A DNA stretch of 64,000 nt from Cadophora sp. MPI-SDFR-AT-0126 (GCA_020747065.1 JAGMVK010000017.1:496001-560000), one strand, 5' to 3'; positions 1 to 11,438 are shown, counted from the stretch's first letter. Numbers and translations: made by a program. Notes: a model not told the origin generated them from the letters alone.

Positions 1-894
1 GAAAAAAGCCGGGCGGGGAGAAAATTCGAATAAGTTGTTGGGTTAGGGAACTAGTTAGGCTTAGATCCCGCGTGCTACTACTCTCGTACCACATATTGTC
101 TAAGGACGGATGGACAGAGAGAGACATGAGAGGTGAGATACATCTTGGACGTGCGCGACGTCATATGCAGTATTTTAATCTATAGTTCCGTCCCTAGTTG
201 AACAAAGGCACCTAGACATACCTACAGGCCTTGGTGAAGGTTCCTTGTTTCTTCACTCCGCGATAGCTCGCTTCGGATTTTCCAAAATAACAAGAGAAAA
301 AGAAGTCCTCCATTTTGCTACCGTAGATTCATACACAACGAAAAAAGAAAACAACCAAATCCAAATCCAAAATTACGCAATCCCCTCAAGTCATAAGCTC
401 CTACAAGCCAAGCTACCCAATCCGAGAACCGACCCATTACCAAAACCTTCGATGGCCAGGTGTGCTTTCCTCTAGCCCATCACATCTAGACAATAGATGT
501 CTAACAGCTAGGATATGACAAATTAGACCTTTTGCGATGTGCAACAAAGAGCCCCAAGATGCTAATACCCTCGGCTTTGCAAGCTAATTTTGTTCTTTCG
601 TTGGTACCGATCAGTGGAAAGGTGACTCATGCTTAGCTGAGCTGGGGGTAGAGGCTAAGCCATTTTTCTGAGTGAGTTAAGGGGACGGGACCGATGTAAT
701 GGCATTCGCACATTTTGAGACAGTGGGAAGGAAAGGCGCACAAGTAGACAAGAGTTGGTTATGCAAACACTGTATTTCAGTTGCAAGTATGATATAAACG
801 CCTTCCTTCAAAAACAAAATGCAATAACCGCCTATTCAATGCTACAATTACCTAATACAGAATCATTTCCCAAACCCTCTCCATACCACTCAGT
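1..894. other. Intergenic, no gene seen
   Basis: No convincing coding region. The only open frame of any length (about 245-475, plus strand) lacks an ATG and has no recognisable composition or splice partners. The right end must hold the 3' untranslated region of the minus-strand SERINC gene. Confidence 0.5.
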
Positions 895-2443
895 CTAGTC
901 CGAAAAGTCGAATCTGTCAGGTAGCACGATAGGCGCCACGAGAGTCCAAGTGTAGATTGCGTAGCAGGCCCAGGCACTAATGATCTTTACCCAACTAGCC
1001 CAGTATGTTCTGCCTACAGGTGCAAAATCTTCTAGTTGGCCGGCCGTGGTATCCTCAAAGTTCGAGGTGAGGAGTGTGGCAACCCAGGCGGTGGCAAGGA
1101 AGAAAATGACGTGGAAGAGACTGTAATTGTACTGAGTTGAGGTTCGCTCGTCGTCCTTGGGGCTATCTGCGCCGGCATCGCTGTCGCTATCGTCGTCGAG
1201 TAGGGCGTCTGCTGGGAGACTTCCTTCAGCAACTGCTTGGCGGAGTGCTGCGGCACGCATCTCACGACGACTATCGGGCTGTTGGGTAACTAGGTTGTGC
1301 TCATCCTCATCTGGGAGTCTGATGCTCTTTCCTTTACCTCCGAGAGCTACTCCTTGGGTAGCGGCTCTGGTGGTAGTATATGCAACAGTCAACATGGTGA
1401 CAATAGCGCCGAGGACAATCGAGGTTGTACGAGTGCTTTGGGCGCGGCGGATGAGTGGATTGCAGTGCTTGTCATCTGGCTCCATGGAGACGGCGGACAT
1501 GGTAAGGTATGTGCAATACACCGCAACGATGGCGGACTGAGCCAGTCCTGCTTTAGGGTTGTATTCCTGGACTGCAGGGTGGACCGAGATGCCGGACACT
1601 ACCAAGAAAAATATGAGGTTGAGGGTGATGGCAGTTTGGTTCATCGAACATCCAGCCTTTGCAAAAAAGATGTACTGAACGATGGTCATCGCCACAGAAG
1701 CAGCATACATCCCCAAAGTGGATCCAATGAGGATGCCTCTCCAAGCCCGGGAATCCTTTGCCTCAATTTGCTCCAAGCAGTATTCGGCCCAGGAGTGAGC
1801 GAGGTCGACCAGAAGGATTAATCCAAGAAGAATGAATGCCGTTGCAGCTGCGAAAGAGATATAGTTGCCCCAGACCATGAAGAACCCGTCTGGGATGAGG
1901 AAAGACACCACGATCAAGGCCAACCATGCAATGATCTTAGGACCCCAAAAGCCATTTTGTATCGCTGCTCGGGGATTCTTCGAAGAGTTGACGCCGAGTA
2001 GGATGAAGCCCATTACGATGTGGAATATTCCGAGCGCAAAGTTGATTCGATGAACTGCAACCCATCCATAACACGGTCCATTCGGGCAAGAAATCTCCAT
2101 GTAATCCAACGTCAAGTGCTGCAACTTCTTGATCGCCCAAGGTGTGAGCATTATCCATGATAATATCGAATTGATGAGGAGGATGAGAGCGTAGGCAATA
2201 CGAGTGGCAACGCTTCACGATGTTAGATCGAGTAATTCCTTCTACTGCGAGCAGACTGACCTGTTGCCACATTTCCCACAAGCGCTACATACTGCTGAGC
2301 AAGTAGCTGCACCACAGCAACTCGCCATGAACCCGAAGACCTATTGAAGTCAGTTTGTGCCTGCTATTAATTCTCCGGGAGCCTGGACATACAGTCCCCA
2401 TGCTGGGCACTGCCAGCAGTGGCAGAGAGAGTAAAGCGCCCAT
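895..2443 (-). CDS. TMS1: SERINC/TMS1-family membrane protein
   Basis: Serine incorporator family, a polytopic membrane protein linked to serine and lipid incorporation into membranes. Three exons (2393-2443, 2261-2340, 895-2212) join to 482 aa. The start was chosen because exon 1 encodes MGALLSLPLLAVPSMGT, the characteristic fungal TMS1 N-terminus; the large 3' exon frame alone would miss it. Exon 2 carries the cysteine-rich hallmark (ASCCGAATCSAVCSACGKCG) and runs into ATRIAYALILLINS. About ten hydrophobic segments follow, with a charged acidic loop (DDDSDSDAGADSPKDDE) late in the protein. The sequence ends with two hydrophobic segments and a short acidic tail. Divergent from the MFS gene at 3049 across about 605 bp. 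Family assignment is firm; the exact substrate role in fungi is not settled by sequence. Confidence 0.93.
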
Positions 2444-3048
2444 ACTGTCGAAGTATGTTGTTCTAGAGATGGATATAGAGCTGATGGTGATTCAATCACT
2501 GGTTGATGTCCAGCCCTTGAGTGATTTATGAGGGCGCATGCGATGCGATGGAATGAGGATGGACTGAGACTTGCAGTCGTTCAACAGCTAGAGCCGCGCG
2601 GAAGATGAAGGCTTGGCTGATGGTCAGGCTTCTGTTAGTAGCCTCGCCCTCGCCTGCCCCATCGATTATTCCGTTGCCGATGTTTGTCCGTGGGGAATGT
2701 GACTTGGGCAGCTGCCCCGCGCCGTAGCTGGAGATGAGATGCCGACATCCACTGAAGATAAGACTGGCCGGCCCTGGACAAGGGTATGTCAAGTACGACC
2801 TGCCTGCGACTACAATTATGGAACCAAAGATCCGACCCATTGAATGTCACACCCAGCTTCAGACGTCAACTCATCCCATTTATGATTCGAGATAACTCTT
2901 TCACAACTGTTGATTTACGATGTTTTGACCTCAATAATCACAACCATCCATTCGCAATGATCAACAAGTGATACGCCCCTGAATATTCTTACTCCGACAA
3001 CGGTCAACACCGCGATAGAGCTCCGACAGAGCATCACTTATCACCACC
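2444..3048. promoter_or_regulatory. Divergent promoter region TMS1 / MFS
   Basis: About 605 bp between two divergent start codons, so both promoters must lie here. Open frames on the minus strand (about 2526-2850) look like chance frames. No clear TATA box or repeated motif was recognised. Confidence 0.6.
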
Positions 3049-4839
3049 ATGGCAGAGAAGTCACTTCATACCGCAAGGATTGTCTCGAGTATTGCTGCAA
3101 CAGCAATCTCATTAGCATGCGGGTCTAATGTATGCATTCTGAATCAACTCAACAAGCAATGCTGATCAGAACCAGTATGTCTATTCAGCATGGGGACCTG
3201 CCTTCGCGGAGAAGCTCAAGCTCTCCTCAACAGAGCAGAACTTGATAGTACGACTGCCTCCACATCTGCAGACCGTCTGCTAATATAGCCAGGGTCTTTC
3301 CGGTAACTTGGGAATGTACTCGATGGGCATACCTGTTGGAATGTTGGTCGATTCGAAAGGGCCGCGACCAGCTGTCGTGATTGGGGCTCTATTACTTGCC
3401 GCTGGTTACTTCCCTCTACACCAAGCATACGATCGAGGGTCTGGATCGATGCCATTGCTATGCATGTTCTCGTTCTTCTCTGGATTAGGAGGATGTTCTG
3501 CATTTGCTGCAGCGATCAAGACGTCGGCATTGAACTGGCCACATCACCGAGGGACAGCAACGGGATTCCCCCTGGCAGCATTTGGGTTGAGCGCTTTCTT
3601 CTTTTCGATGTTCGCACAATTCATCATGCCAGGATCCACAGGTGATTTCTTGATGCTACTAGCATGTGGGACATCTGGAATCGTCACTGTTGGATTCTTC
3701 TTCCTCCGAGTCCTCCCCCACCCCCACTATACAGCAGTTCCGACAACGGCCAGCCGTGTTCGAGCAGATTCGAATCGACTTCATAGGACAAAATCAGAGG
3801 AGGCCAAACATCGGGCTCAGCAGGCACTTCAAGAACCAGGTACGCCTTCCCGTTCAATTGCAACTCCAGAGGAGACAGACGCCCTAAAGCAATGCGATGC
3901 AGGGGAAGAGGTAGCCGAAGGCGTCAATACCGATACGGAAACCTCCTCCTTGATGTCCAAATCCACATCCTCGAGCCCTGGGGATGACCTTGAAGAAACC
4001 AATATTAAGGACCATGCTCATCGTACAGATATCCGAGGATTAAATATGCTTCCCATGATCGAATTTTGGCAACTATTCATGCTTATGGGTATTTTGACTG
4101 GGGTCGGCTTGATGACCATTAAGTGAGTTGAAAATGCAATGTATGGAGTATTGCGACTAAAATTTTGTAGCAACATCGGCAACGATGCAAACGCATTGTG
4201 GCGGCATTACGACGATTCTGTCAGCGACGATTTTATCAACAAACGCCAAGCAATGCACGTCTCTATCCTGTCTGTGTGCAGTTTCGTTGGGCGCCTATCA
4301 AGTGGTAAGAAACAGTCGCTCGCGACGAGTATTGTTGATATTGACATCAGCTAGGTGTTGGCTCGGATTTCCTTCATAAGGTTCTACACGCCTCACGACT
4401 ATGGTGCCTCACTATCGCGGCCATTATCTTCCTCGCTGCCCAAGTCCTCGCACTGTCTATCGAGAACCCGCACTTCCTCAGCCTGGTGTCCAGTCTTACT
4501 GGTCTAGCATACGGTTTCCTCTTCGGGTGCTTCCCTTCACTCGTCGCCGAGGCATTCGGAGTCCATGGCTTGAGCACCAATTGGGGATGCATGACACTGA
4601 GCCCAGTTATCAGTGGAAATGTCTTCAATCTGTTCTACGGCTTTGTCTTCGATAAACACAGCATTGTAAAGCCTGGAGGCGAGCGTGAATGCACTGAAGG
4701 ACTGGCATGCTACCGCAGTGCATATCTCATTACCGTATTTGCCTGTCTCGCAGGACTTGGTGTCAGTCTGTGGAGTATCTGGTACACTCACCAACTCCGC
4801 GAGAAGGAAGAGAGAGCTTTACAAGAGAGGGACGATTGA
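3049..4839 (+). CDS. MFS transporter, nodulin-like / YMR155W-MCH1-like
   Basis: Major facilitator superfamily carrier of the nodulin-like/monocarboxylate-type branch. Five exons (3049-3129, 3176-3247, 3293-4122, 4171-4304, 4355-4839) give 533 aa. The first exons encode the N-terminal helix and the conserved YVYSAWGPAFAEKLKLS segment. Helices follow with the MFS loop GMLVDSKGPRPAVVIG. A hydrophilic central loop rich in Ser/Glu/Asp (near residues 210-290) separates the two halves. The C-terminal half has NIGNDANALW and VGRLSSG, and the end is charged (REKEERALQERDD). Exon joins are in frame with GT-AG ends. Fungal relatives include S. cerevisiae YMR155W and Mch1; the substrate is unknown. The Kozak context (CACCATGG) supports the chosen start. 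Confidence 0.88.
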
Positions 4840-5964
4840 AGTGGACGACTTTAAGCATGGTCAGACCAGAGATGAGTATCATTTTGAGATTACCAGCGAG
4901 CACCATGAGAAGCGATTTAGACAAGGAAATTGGGCGTTCAGCATAGATTTTGTTTTTGTATCTGGATTGCTGAGGTCGAGTTATATACCAGAATATTATC
5001 CAAGATGCTGAATCATCTATTACATGTCTTCGTTACAGTCTGATTTCCTGGGACTAATGTTTTATCCCGTCGTCGCCTTCGCGACTTAGTGCTATAGCTT
5101 CACCGTCAAGCACGTTCATTTGCTGTAAGAAACTCAATCATCTGCCTGAATTCACTACCTACCTACCTACCTATCACCTCATTCAAGTAAATCACGCTTC
5201 TTATTTGCGGTCAAGTTCTTGAGCCGATGCGAAATTCTTCAACAAGGAAATTACCCTCGTATTCCTTCTACCCCCTCCATTCTCCCTCCATCCGTAATGG
5301 CGGTGGAAAGTGATCAGTAGAGACCTCTACTTGACACAGATCCAAAATCATGTTCGCCCACGAACGCTTCTTGAAATAATCTTGCTGTCTTCTGACATTG
5401 ATGTATTATCATCATAAAGAGAATTATTGAGGACATGTGAGCCAGACCCGGCCGTCAGACAAGAAAAGCAGTGCACAAGTCGGCCCGTCCCACACCCACA
5501 CCACACATCACGCTTCGGCCACTCCACCATGGAAGTCCACTGCCATTGGTGCAGCGCTCAACGAGACTCAGCCACCACACCCAGCCAACCAACCACATCG
5601 TCCACCACACCGAAAATTTGCTTTGCTCTGGAAAATTCTGGAGCCAGCCTGAGCCAGCCTTGCAGCTTTTTACAAGTGTGCTGAAATAATCTTTGCCCTT
5701 GCCGCTTACTGCCGGCACCGGTCTCGGTTCGGACAGGGGTGAGTGTTTTATTTATATATCTCGCGAGTCTTCTTCGCCTCTGACCTTCTGTTGTGAAGAT
5801 ACAAGGAAAACAAGACTTTCCCAGACAATATCTTCGCAAGGAAACAAAACAAAACAGAACACGCTCGCTTAAACCATCACCACCTCGAACTCCACACATC
5901 ATACCAAGGTCTACACCAAGTCCATATATCCATCCACCACCTCTAGACCGCGGCCAGCGCCCAA
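4840..5964. other. Intergenic 1.1 kb
   Basis: No gene recognised despite overlapping short open frames on both strands at 5427-5900, which encode proline/histidine/threonine-rich strings typical of C/A-rich DNA. It contains a (TACC)4 tract and a TATA-like stretch (TTATTTATATATC near 5746-5758) that may serve the small ORF at 5965. Confidence 0.45.
5156..5171. repeat. (TACC)4 tetranucleotide tract
   Basis: Four perfect TACC units in non-coding sequence; a simple microsatellite. Confidence 0.8.
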
Positions 5965-6156
5965 ATGTACCACACCATGCTCAGCCAACTCACAGCCCGT
6001 CTCGCCGTCGCCGGGACATGCACCTTCGCAGGCGGCTGTGGATTCCAGATCTTCCGCCGGAGAGTCGCGATGCAAATCGAGGAGGCGAATTATGAAAGGA
6101 AGACCCAGACGCTTAGGAGTATTGAGGAAGTGAGAAGGATGGGGAGGGCCTTTTGA
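5965..6156 (+). CDS. Small hypothetical protein (63 aa)
   Basis: Not recognised. The frame opens with ATG in a reasonable context. It encodes a short N-terminal stretch with one weakly hydrophobic helix (about residues 12-28, LAVAGTCTFAGGCGFQIF), then a basic and acidic amphipathic tail (RRRVAMQIEEANYERK...). That layout suits a small organelle-membrane or mitochondrial protein, but this is inference. A TATA-like sequence lies about 210 bp upstream and the leader is C/A-rich, as in expressed fungal genes. It could also be a non-coding transcript or a chance frame. Confidence 0.4.
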   Translation: MYHTMLSQLTARLAVAGTCTFAGGCGFQIFRRRVAMQIEEANYERKTQTLRSIEEVRRMGRAF

Positions 6157-6916
6157 GGGGATGAGGAAGGGATTGAAGAATTATTAGGGCTGGGCTTGAA
6201 CGGCTGATCCGGAGGACGAGAGGGGGAGAAACCCTGAGTTAGGGCATTGGTGGGGAGGAAGAAGGCTATTAAGGATGTAACGGAATGGCTGCGGCGAAGA
6301 GAGATGATAGATGGCGTTTTGGGTTTGGTATTCAGGTTATCCAATGGAGTCAAGGCTCGGGAGTTAACGATAGACATGGTTTAGACACGACCTAGAGGAA
6401 TTGCATAGATGGATGGGGCATCTCATGGGAGAATTTGGAGTTTTGGAGAACAAATGGCGCAGCTGTACTATACCACGACTTATATTGCAAATTCTGGAGG
6501 AATCATGAAGAAAATGTCTGTATCCATTGAGAACCCAGCTTCTCCGTGAGGAAAACATCTGAGTACTTGAAGAATTGGCGAAGTCTCAACCTTTGCCTTG
6601 TGTGACATTGTTCTAGTCATTGGCTAGAGCTAAAGAGTCAAGATTCTGGGCAAATCTGCGAGACTCTCATGTACGATAATCAGCCTCGACGTTAACTCCG
6701 ACGTCTTGCATCCAGCTAAGAGCTACTCTCTATTGCAGATGAAAATAGCCCTACCTCATAATTCCATCACAGATTAATACTTGTGTGAGTTCCATTTCCC
6801 AACAGTAAATTTTGGCTTCGGGAACACTACCTACTTGCAAAATTTGAAAAACAGATTTTTAGCCCACAGTCAAAAGTCAGAGCCAGGCGCTTCGAAACCA
6901 GCATCCCACTCAAACC
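6157..6916. other. Intergenic, nothing recognised
   Basis: Short frames only (for example minus strand 6090-6377), without start context, splice partners or recognisable motifs. Confidence 0.45.
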
Positions 6917-7642
6917 ATGAACTATCAACAAAACATGCCTCTGTCCACCCACCAGTCTACCTCGGCCTCGCAAATACCTAACGTCACCATCTCAGACCAA
7001 GCTCAAGCCCAAGCCCAAGCCCAAGCCCAAGCCCAAGCCCAACAGCTCCAGCATTTCCAACGCTTCGCTCCAATCCTCCGCCTCTCAATGTTCCCCCTAT
7101 ACACCAAATCCGAAGCCATCACCTGCCAAAAAGAAGAAGCAGACCGGCAGCAATTCCTCACCGAAATCGCTCAAGCCCAACCCGAGATCGCCGCGCGCAA
7201 ACCACAGCTCAGCACCACCGACAAGATCGGCATCCACGTCCTCAAAGCCGCGACAGGCACAACCCTCGTCAGCGCTTTCTCCATGGACAAAATGACCAGC
7301 GGACTCAGGACCTTCGCTACGACGATGGACACTCTCAACGTGGCTACGAATAGCCAGATTCGAGATGTGGTTTATATAGTAAGGTGGGCGTCGCCTCCTG
7401 ATACCGTAACGGTGGGTTACAAGCATGTTATTGTGGATGTGCTTGAGGTGCGGGGTATTGGGCGGGAGGAGAAGGGCGCGAATATTGTGGTGAGGGTTAG
7501 CAGGGATGTGAGGGTCAAGGTAGGGGGGAAGCATGAGAAGAAGATTGAGAGGGGTGGGAAGTGGACGAAGACTGTCTATGGGGGATCGTGTGATGTGGAG
7601 GTTGTGATGAAGAGTCGCACGACTCGCAGTGGTTCATGTTGA
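6917..7642 (+). CDS. Hypothetical protein with Ala-Gln repeat
   Basis: Single-exon frame of 241 aa, family not recognised. The N-terminus is polar (MNYQQNMPLSTHQSTS), followed by an (AQ)8 tract near residues 31-46 encoded by six perfect CAAGCC units. The remaining 190 residues look globular: a helical part (ADRQQFLTEIAQAQPEIAAR), then an alternating hydrophobic C-terminal half (DVVYIVRWASPPDTVTVGYKHVIVDVLEV). The last 30 residues are basic. The A+C-rich codon use of the first half changes to G-rich use after about 7380. This shift is odd and might mean that the true gene ends or splices elsewhere. Confidence 0.5.
   Translation: MNYQQNMPLSTHQSTSASQIPNVTISDQAQAQAQAQAQAQAQQLQHFQRFAPILRLSMFPLYTKSEAITCQKEEADRQQFLTEIAQAQPEIAARKPQLSTTDKIGIHVLKAATGTTLVSAFSMDKMTSGLRTFATTMDTLNVATNSQIRDVVYIVRWASPPDTVTVGYKHVIVDVLEVRGIGREEKGANIVVRVSRDVRVKVGGKHEKKIERGGKWTKTVYGGSCDVEVVMKSRTTRSGSC
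7004..7039 (+). repeat. CAAGCC hexanucleotide repeat (6 units)
   Basis: Six perfect CAAGCC units inside the frame at 6917-7642. They encode alternating Gln-Ala and are likely to vary in length by replication slippage in multiples of two residues. Confidence 0.9.
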
Positions 7643-8372
7643 TAACATTTCTCCGCTTTCTTCAAAGCCTGCATCTTGGCTTAAGTTCTTGCGACATTCA
7701 TCTTGTAGGAGAACCGAAGTATATGGCGGTTCCGGATTGGGTGGATGTGAGGAAGAGGTTTAAGAAGAGGTGGGTTGTTCCTGATTGTTGAGATATGGTT
7801 CTGCTTGGGATACGGCGGACTCCTTGGCTTTCTGTATGGTTTATGAGGCGTTGATTCATACCCGAACTGCACACGAACATTAGCGCCACTTTCGAAATAG
7901 CAACAAATGATAAGATTAGATCATATCTCTCGAGATCCGTGTCTACCAGTGCTCAAATTTCCACCCATCAAAGTCTTACACCGCATGAGAACGAGATTGT
8001 AGAGCTCCGAAGTCGGGGGAGTAAGGGGTTGAGACATGCAAATGCCCTCGACCGAGATCGAAACAGGTTTGGTATTTTGATGTTACCAAGGTTACAGTTC
8101 CTAGAGTTGTGGGCGACTGCTTTGAGACAATTCTCTGGACCAATGGAGCTTGGTCACCAATCTCACAGAATATTGTGGCTGTTGAGTTATGTTTTGTCCC
8201 CTTTCATTCCCTCGCCTATTTTTCGCTTGGCGCTTTTTGCGCCCCTTCAATCACTTCACATCTACTCAGCTACAACCTTGGAACAGTAATGCAGAAGTCT
8301 TCAAACCCATGTCTGCTTATGATCCAGTTGACCTCTGATACGAAGAAGCTCGGCGTTCGATGGAAGGTCTCC
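7643..8372. other. Intergenic, convergent 3' ends
   Basis: Lies between the 3' ends of the plus-strand hypothetical gene and the minus-strand Zn2Cys6 gene. No gene recognised. Frames at 7681-7889 (minus) and 7939-8289 (plus) have no supporting features. Confidence 0.45.
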
Positions 8373-9973
8373 TCAAGTTTTCAGCCATTCGTCCATTTCA
8401 GCACCCGCAAGTACCGTATCATAGATTATCCTCCCAATGCGCGCGAGTTCAGACCGAAACCAAGCTCTTTGTCTTACCTCGGCGCGACTCATACCTGCAG
8501 CCATAGACAATGGCCACACAGTCGTCACGCTAGCATGATGCTCTTCATGTTCGCTCGCGTTGTCGTTGATAGTGATAGCTTTTTCACCCGAAGCCGAGAC
8601 CTTGGTATGTACAACGTGAATGATATTGCGACAGAATGGAATGCTAGCTGCGAGATCGCTCGCTGCGATGTCGATCATTTTCAAACACTCAGAGCGCTGC
8701 TCGTTATCGTCGGAATCGATGATTTCGAGAATGCTGACACGAGAGCAATTAATGAGGATACTCGTAGCGAAATATAGGTTCCATGCAGCTGCGTAGCCAA
8801 GACTCTCATATGTAAGCACTGTAGGAGAAAAGAAAAATTTCGTCGGATAAGGAAGGCTTTCCAGTAGTGTGTGTCGTTGGTAAGCCCACGAGTCGGGGAA
8901 ATGAGTTGCCCAATCTTGCAGTGCGAGGTCGACCTCTCGTGCTTCTCTGTCCAGCCCCTTTGCCAAAGACATTGATTCCGGAGAGAGAGACTCGCGGCCC
9001 TTCGCCCTTCCAAACGCCATCAGCCTCTCACGAATTCCAACAGTCCGTACCATCAAACAATCATACTCCAACTCAAGCCCGCTCTCCCCAAACTGCGAAC
9101 CATCCACAATCCATTCCGGCAACGCAATATTCCGCAACAAAGCAGACCTTATCATCCCCCTCCTAACTCTCTTAATAACATCCGTAGCAGGCAATTTCCC
9201 ACTTAAATGCTCTCTCCAACTCTTCAAAATCGCTAGATTCCCATCATGATGCGAAAAACTCTGTACACAAGAATGCATCGGAAACTTCAATTGCAGGTGT
9301 GAAGGCTCTGGACAGTGGATTACCTGCTCGTACCGTCCCATGAGGAAGATTGCGAGCAGGCAGACATCGACATTGCTCTCGTCCAGCGAGAAGATGGTTT
9401 GCCCTGTGAGTTGGAGAAGGCGGTGGTAGCTTTCACTGGCTTCGATTGCGGCAGGCGGGTGGTTCTTCGCACGTGAGAAGACGGCGAGTGCTATTGATGA
9501 GATAGCGAGGTCCAGGATTAGGTAGTTTCCTAGGGATGCCCAAATGGTGGGGAAGTCGTAGACGGCTTTTACCAGATCGGGTGCGTCTTCGAGAGTACGG
9601 AGGTGGTTTTGGATGTAGAATTGTACTGCTTGAGATTTCAAATCGAGAGTTGAAAGCGGTACAGTTTCATGGATGGATGATGTAGGTTGGACAGCTGGGA
9701 TCGGCCGTGGTCTTGGCCCTCGTGGTCGTTTCTTGATGCCGCTTGCGAAGGTGTTTTCAAGGTGGTATACGTGATCGGGCTCGCCGTCCGGAGGCATGCC
9801 ATAGCACACTCGGTTGGCCTTTGTACATCTCTTGCATCGCGGCTGAGTTTCATCGCACTGGATGAAGTCAAAATTGGAGAAGAAAAGGCTGTGAGTGAGA
9901 TGGCGGGGGTGGGGCTGTGTACCTTTACTCGACGAGTCTTGCATGTCTTGCATGCTTTGCTTGGGAACGGCAT
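8373..9973 (-). CDS. Zn2Cys6 fungal transcription factor (PKS locus)
   Basis: Binuclear zinc cluster regulator, about 511 aa. Exon 1 (9923-9973) encodes MPFPSKACKTCKTRRVK and exon 2 begins at 9857 with CDETQPRCKRC. Together they rebuild an exact CX2CX6CX6CX2CX6C cluster that neither open frame shows alone. The middle has the regulatory-domain pattern common in this family: a QFYIQNHL start, then SHHDG near residue 225. A 63-nt in-frame segment (9261-9323) has a good GT donor and CAG acceptor and may be an intron, which would shorten the protein by 21 aa. Divergent from the SDR gene at 10619 and next to the PKS, so it is a likely pathway-specific activator. The shared promoter contains CCGCGG palindromes. 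Confidence 0.88.
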
Positions 9974-10154
9974 GGTGTTCTCCCGATATACTGGGAAAGA
10001 CTTCCAATCAAGATATCTGTAAATAAGCCCAAGCAATTGAGTCAGTTGAGTGTCGTGATACTGACGAGGTTCCGCCTCGGGCTTAAGCTAATCCCGACCC
10101 CTCGCTTAGCTCTCGCCACCCTTGAATCGGACTGGTCTTTGGAGACAACAGAAT

Positions 10155-10166
10155 TGTCCGCGGACA
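10155..10166. promoter_or_regulatory. 12-bp palindrome TGTCCGCGGACA
   Basis: Perfect palindrome containing abutting CCG and CGG triplets, the half-sites used by Zn2Cys6 dimers. It lies between a Zn2Cys6 gene and an SDR gene, so autoregulation and co-regulation are plausible. Binding itself is inference. Confidence 0.5.
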
Positions 10167-10240
10167 TTCTTGTAGTTCGTTAAATGTGATTTGGTGACTT
10201 TAGTCACTAATAGCGGGTTGGAACACTCAATCGAAGGTCT

Positions 10241-10248
10241 TCCGCGGA
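10241..10248. promoter_or_regulatory. 8-bp palindrome TCCGCGGA
   Basis: Second copy of the same core (TCCGCGGA) 75 bp after the first, in the same divergent promoter. A pair of matching sites is more suggestive than one. Confidence 0.45.
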
Positions 10249-10618
10249 TATTTCGTTGTGGTCTATCTTGGCTCTACTCACAGATTGAATATGTTGTTCT
10301 TAAGTCCTGTAACTCCTTTGAATGGAAGACAAGAAAGGGCATTGTGCCGGACAACGGTAGAATGCCACTGTCCGCAGTGATGGAACTCCGCATCAGAATG
10401 GCTCATGCTGTGTTGCAAAGGGAGACTGATGCTTGGAAATGAGGTTTGAGATTTTGGAGTGATTTATCTATAAAGCTGGATGTCCGTCATCTAAAGATTC
10501 CACATCATTCAATCTGATTGACTTCAGCAGTTTGGGGACACATCACTCGTGAATTTCTTGGATCCTTTGAAAACATTAAGCCTTCTACTTCGGGGATAAG
10601 TCAACCACAACCTCCAAA

Positions 10619-11438
10619 ATGCCACCCAAAATCGTTCTCATAACTGGTAAGTACATTCATGGCAAACCTCCAACAGACAAAGCCACGAACTGACGGAAGA
10701 GTAGGAGCGAACTCCGGAATTGGATATGCCACATCCAAAGTCATCGCATCAACATCTAAAGATTTCCACGTCATTATGGCAGCGCGAAGCCTCGACAAAG
10801 TCAACACCGCCAAATCCGAAATTGAAGCAACAGTAATCCAAGGACAACTATCCGCCCTGCAACTCGACATTACGGACCAAGCATCTATCGACAAAGCAGT
10901 GGCTTTTGTTGGCGAAACTTTTGGGCACTTGGACGTCCTAGTCAGTAATGCAGCAATCGGAGGCCACGGATTCCCAGACTTCAGATCTCGCATCCAAGCC
11001 GTTATGGATACCAACGTCGTCGGCACGGCAGTAGTTGCTGCAGCATTCAGGCCGCTACTCTTGAAATCAATGAAACCATACTCAATATACGTATCAAGTG
11101 GAATGGGATCTATGACACTCGCTACAGATCTGAAAAATTCGTGGCACAGAGGGATTCCTGAAGGAGAGGCTTATCGTGCAAGCAAGTCGGCGCTGGACAT
11201 GATTGTCTTGCAGGAACATTATGATTTCAGCGAGTCGACTGCGCTGAAGTCATATGCTTATTGTCCGGGACTCGTGAGATCGAATCTCCGTGGTACGAGT
11301 GAGGCGGCTGTTAGTGCTGGTGGTGCAGCTGGTGATCCAGTGGTCTCTGGAAAAGGTATCTTGGCTATCATTCAGGGTGAGAAGGATGGCGATGCGGGGA
11401 AATTCGTTAATTCTGAGGGCGGTGTGTATGGCTGGTGA
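10619..11438 (+). CDS. Short-chain dehydrogenase/reductase (PKS locus)
   Basis: Classical NAD(P)-dependent SDR, 253 aa, two exons (10619-10646 and 10705-11438). The intron interrupts the cofactor loop: exon 1 ends MPPKIVLITG and exon 2 resumes ANSGIGYATS, giving the TGxxxGIG dinucleotide motif at residues 9-15. Asp at LDITD suits adenine binding. SNAAI replaces the usual NNAG. The catalytic set is the SSG serine and YRASK (YxxxK). The C-terminal SEGGVYGW tail is typical of carbonyl-reductase-like SDRs in fungi. It sits between the divergent Zn2Cys6 gene and the PKS, all reading toward the PKS, so a role in tailoring the polyketide is a reasonable inference. Substrate unknown. Confidence 0.88.

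Larger units (their letters stand above)
9974..10618. promoter_or_regulatory. Divergent promoter TF / SDR with CCGCGG palindromes
   Basis: 645 bp between divergent starts. Two palindromic CCGCGG-centred elements (10155-10166 and 10241-10248) plus further CCG/CGG triplets (near 10069, 10346 and 10371) are of the kind bound by zinc-cluster dimers. Open frames across this interval have no support. Confidence 0.6.

Noticed and set aside
5427..5902. Several 70-115 codon frames
   Set aside because: They overlap on both strands in C/A-rich repeats; compositions are Pro/His/Thr-rich and unconvincing.
7004..7039. Regular repeats considered as a CRISPR array
   Set aside because: Contiguous hexanucleotide units with no spacers, inside a coding frame in a eukaryote.
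8109..8777. 222-codon plus-strand frame
   Set aside because: Antisense to the 3' part of the Zn2Cys6 gene and the region after it; no start context, motif or splicing support.
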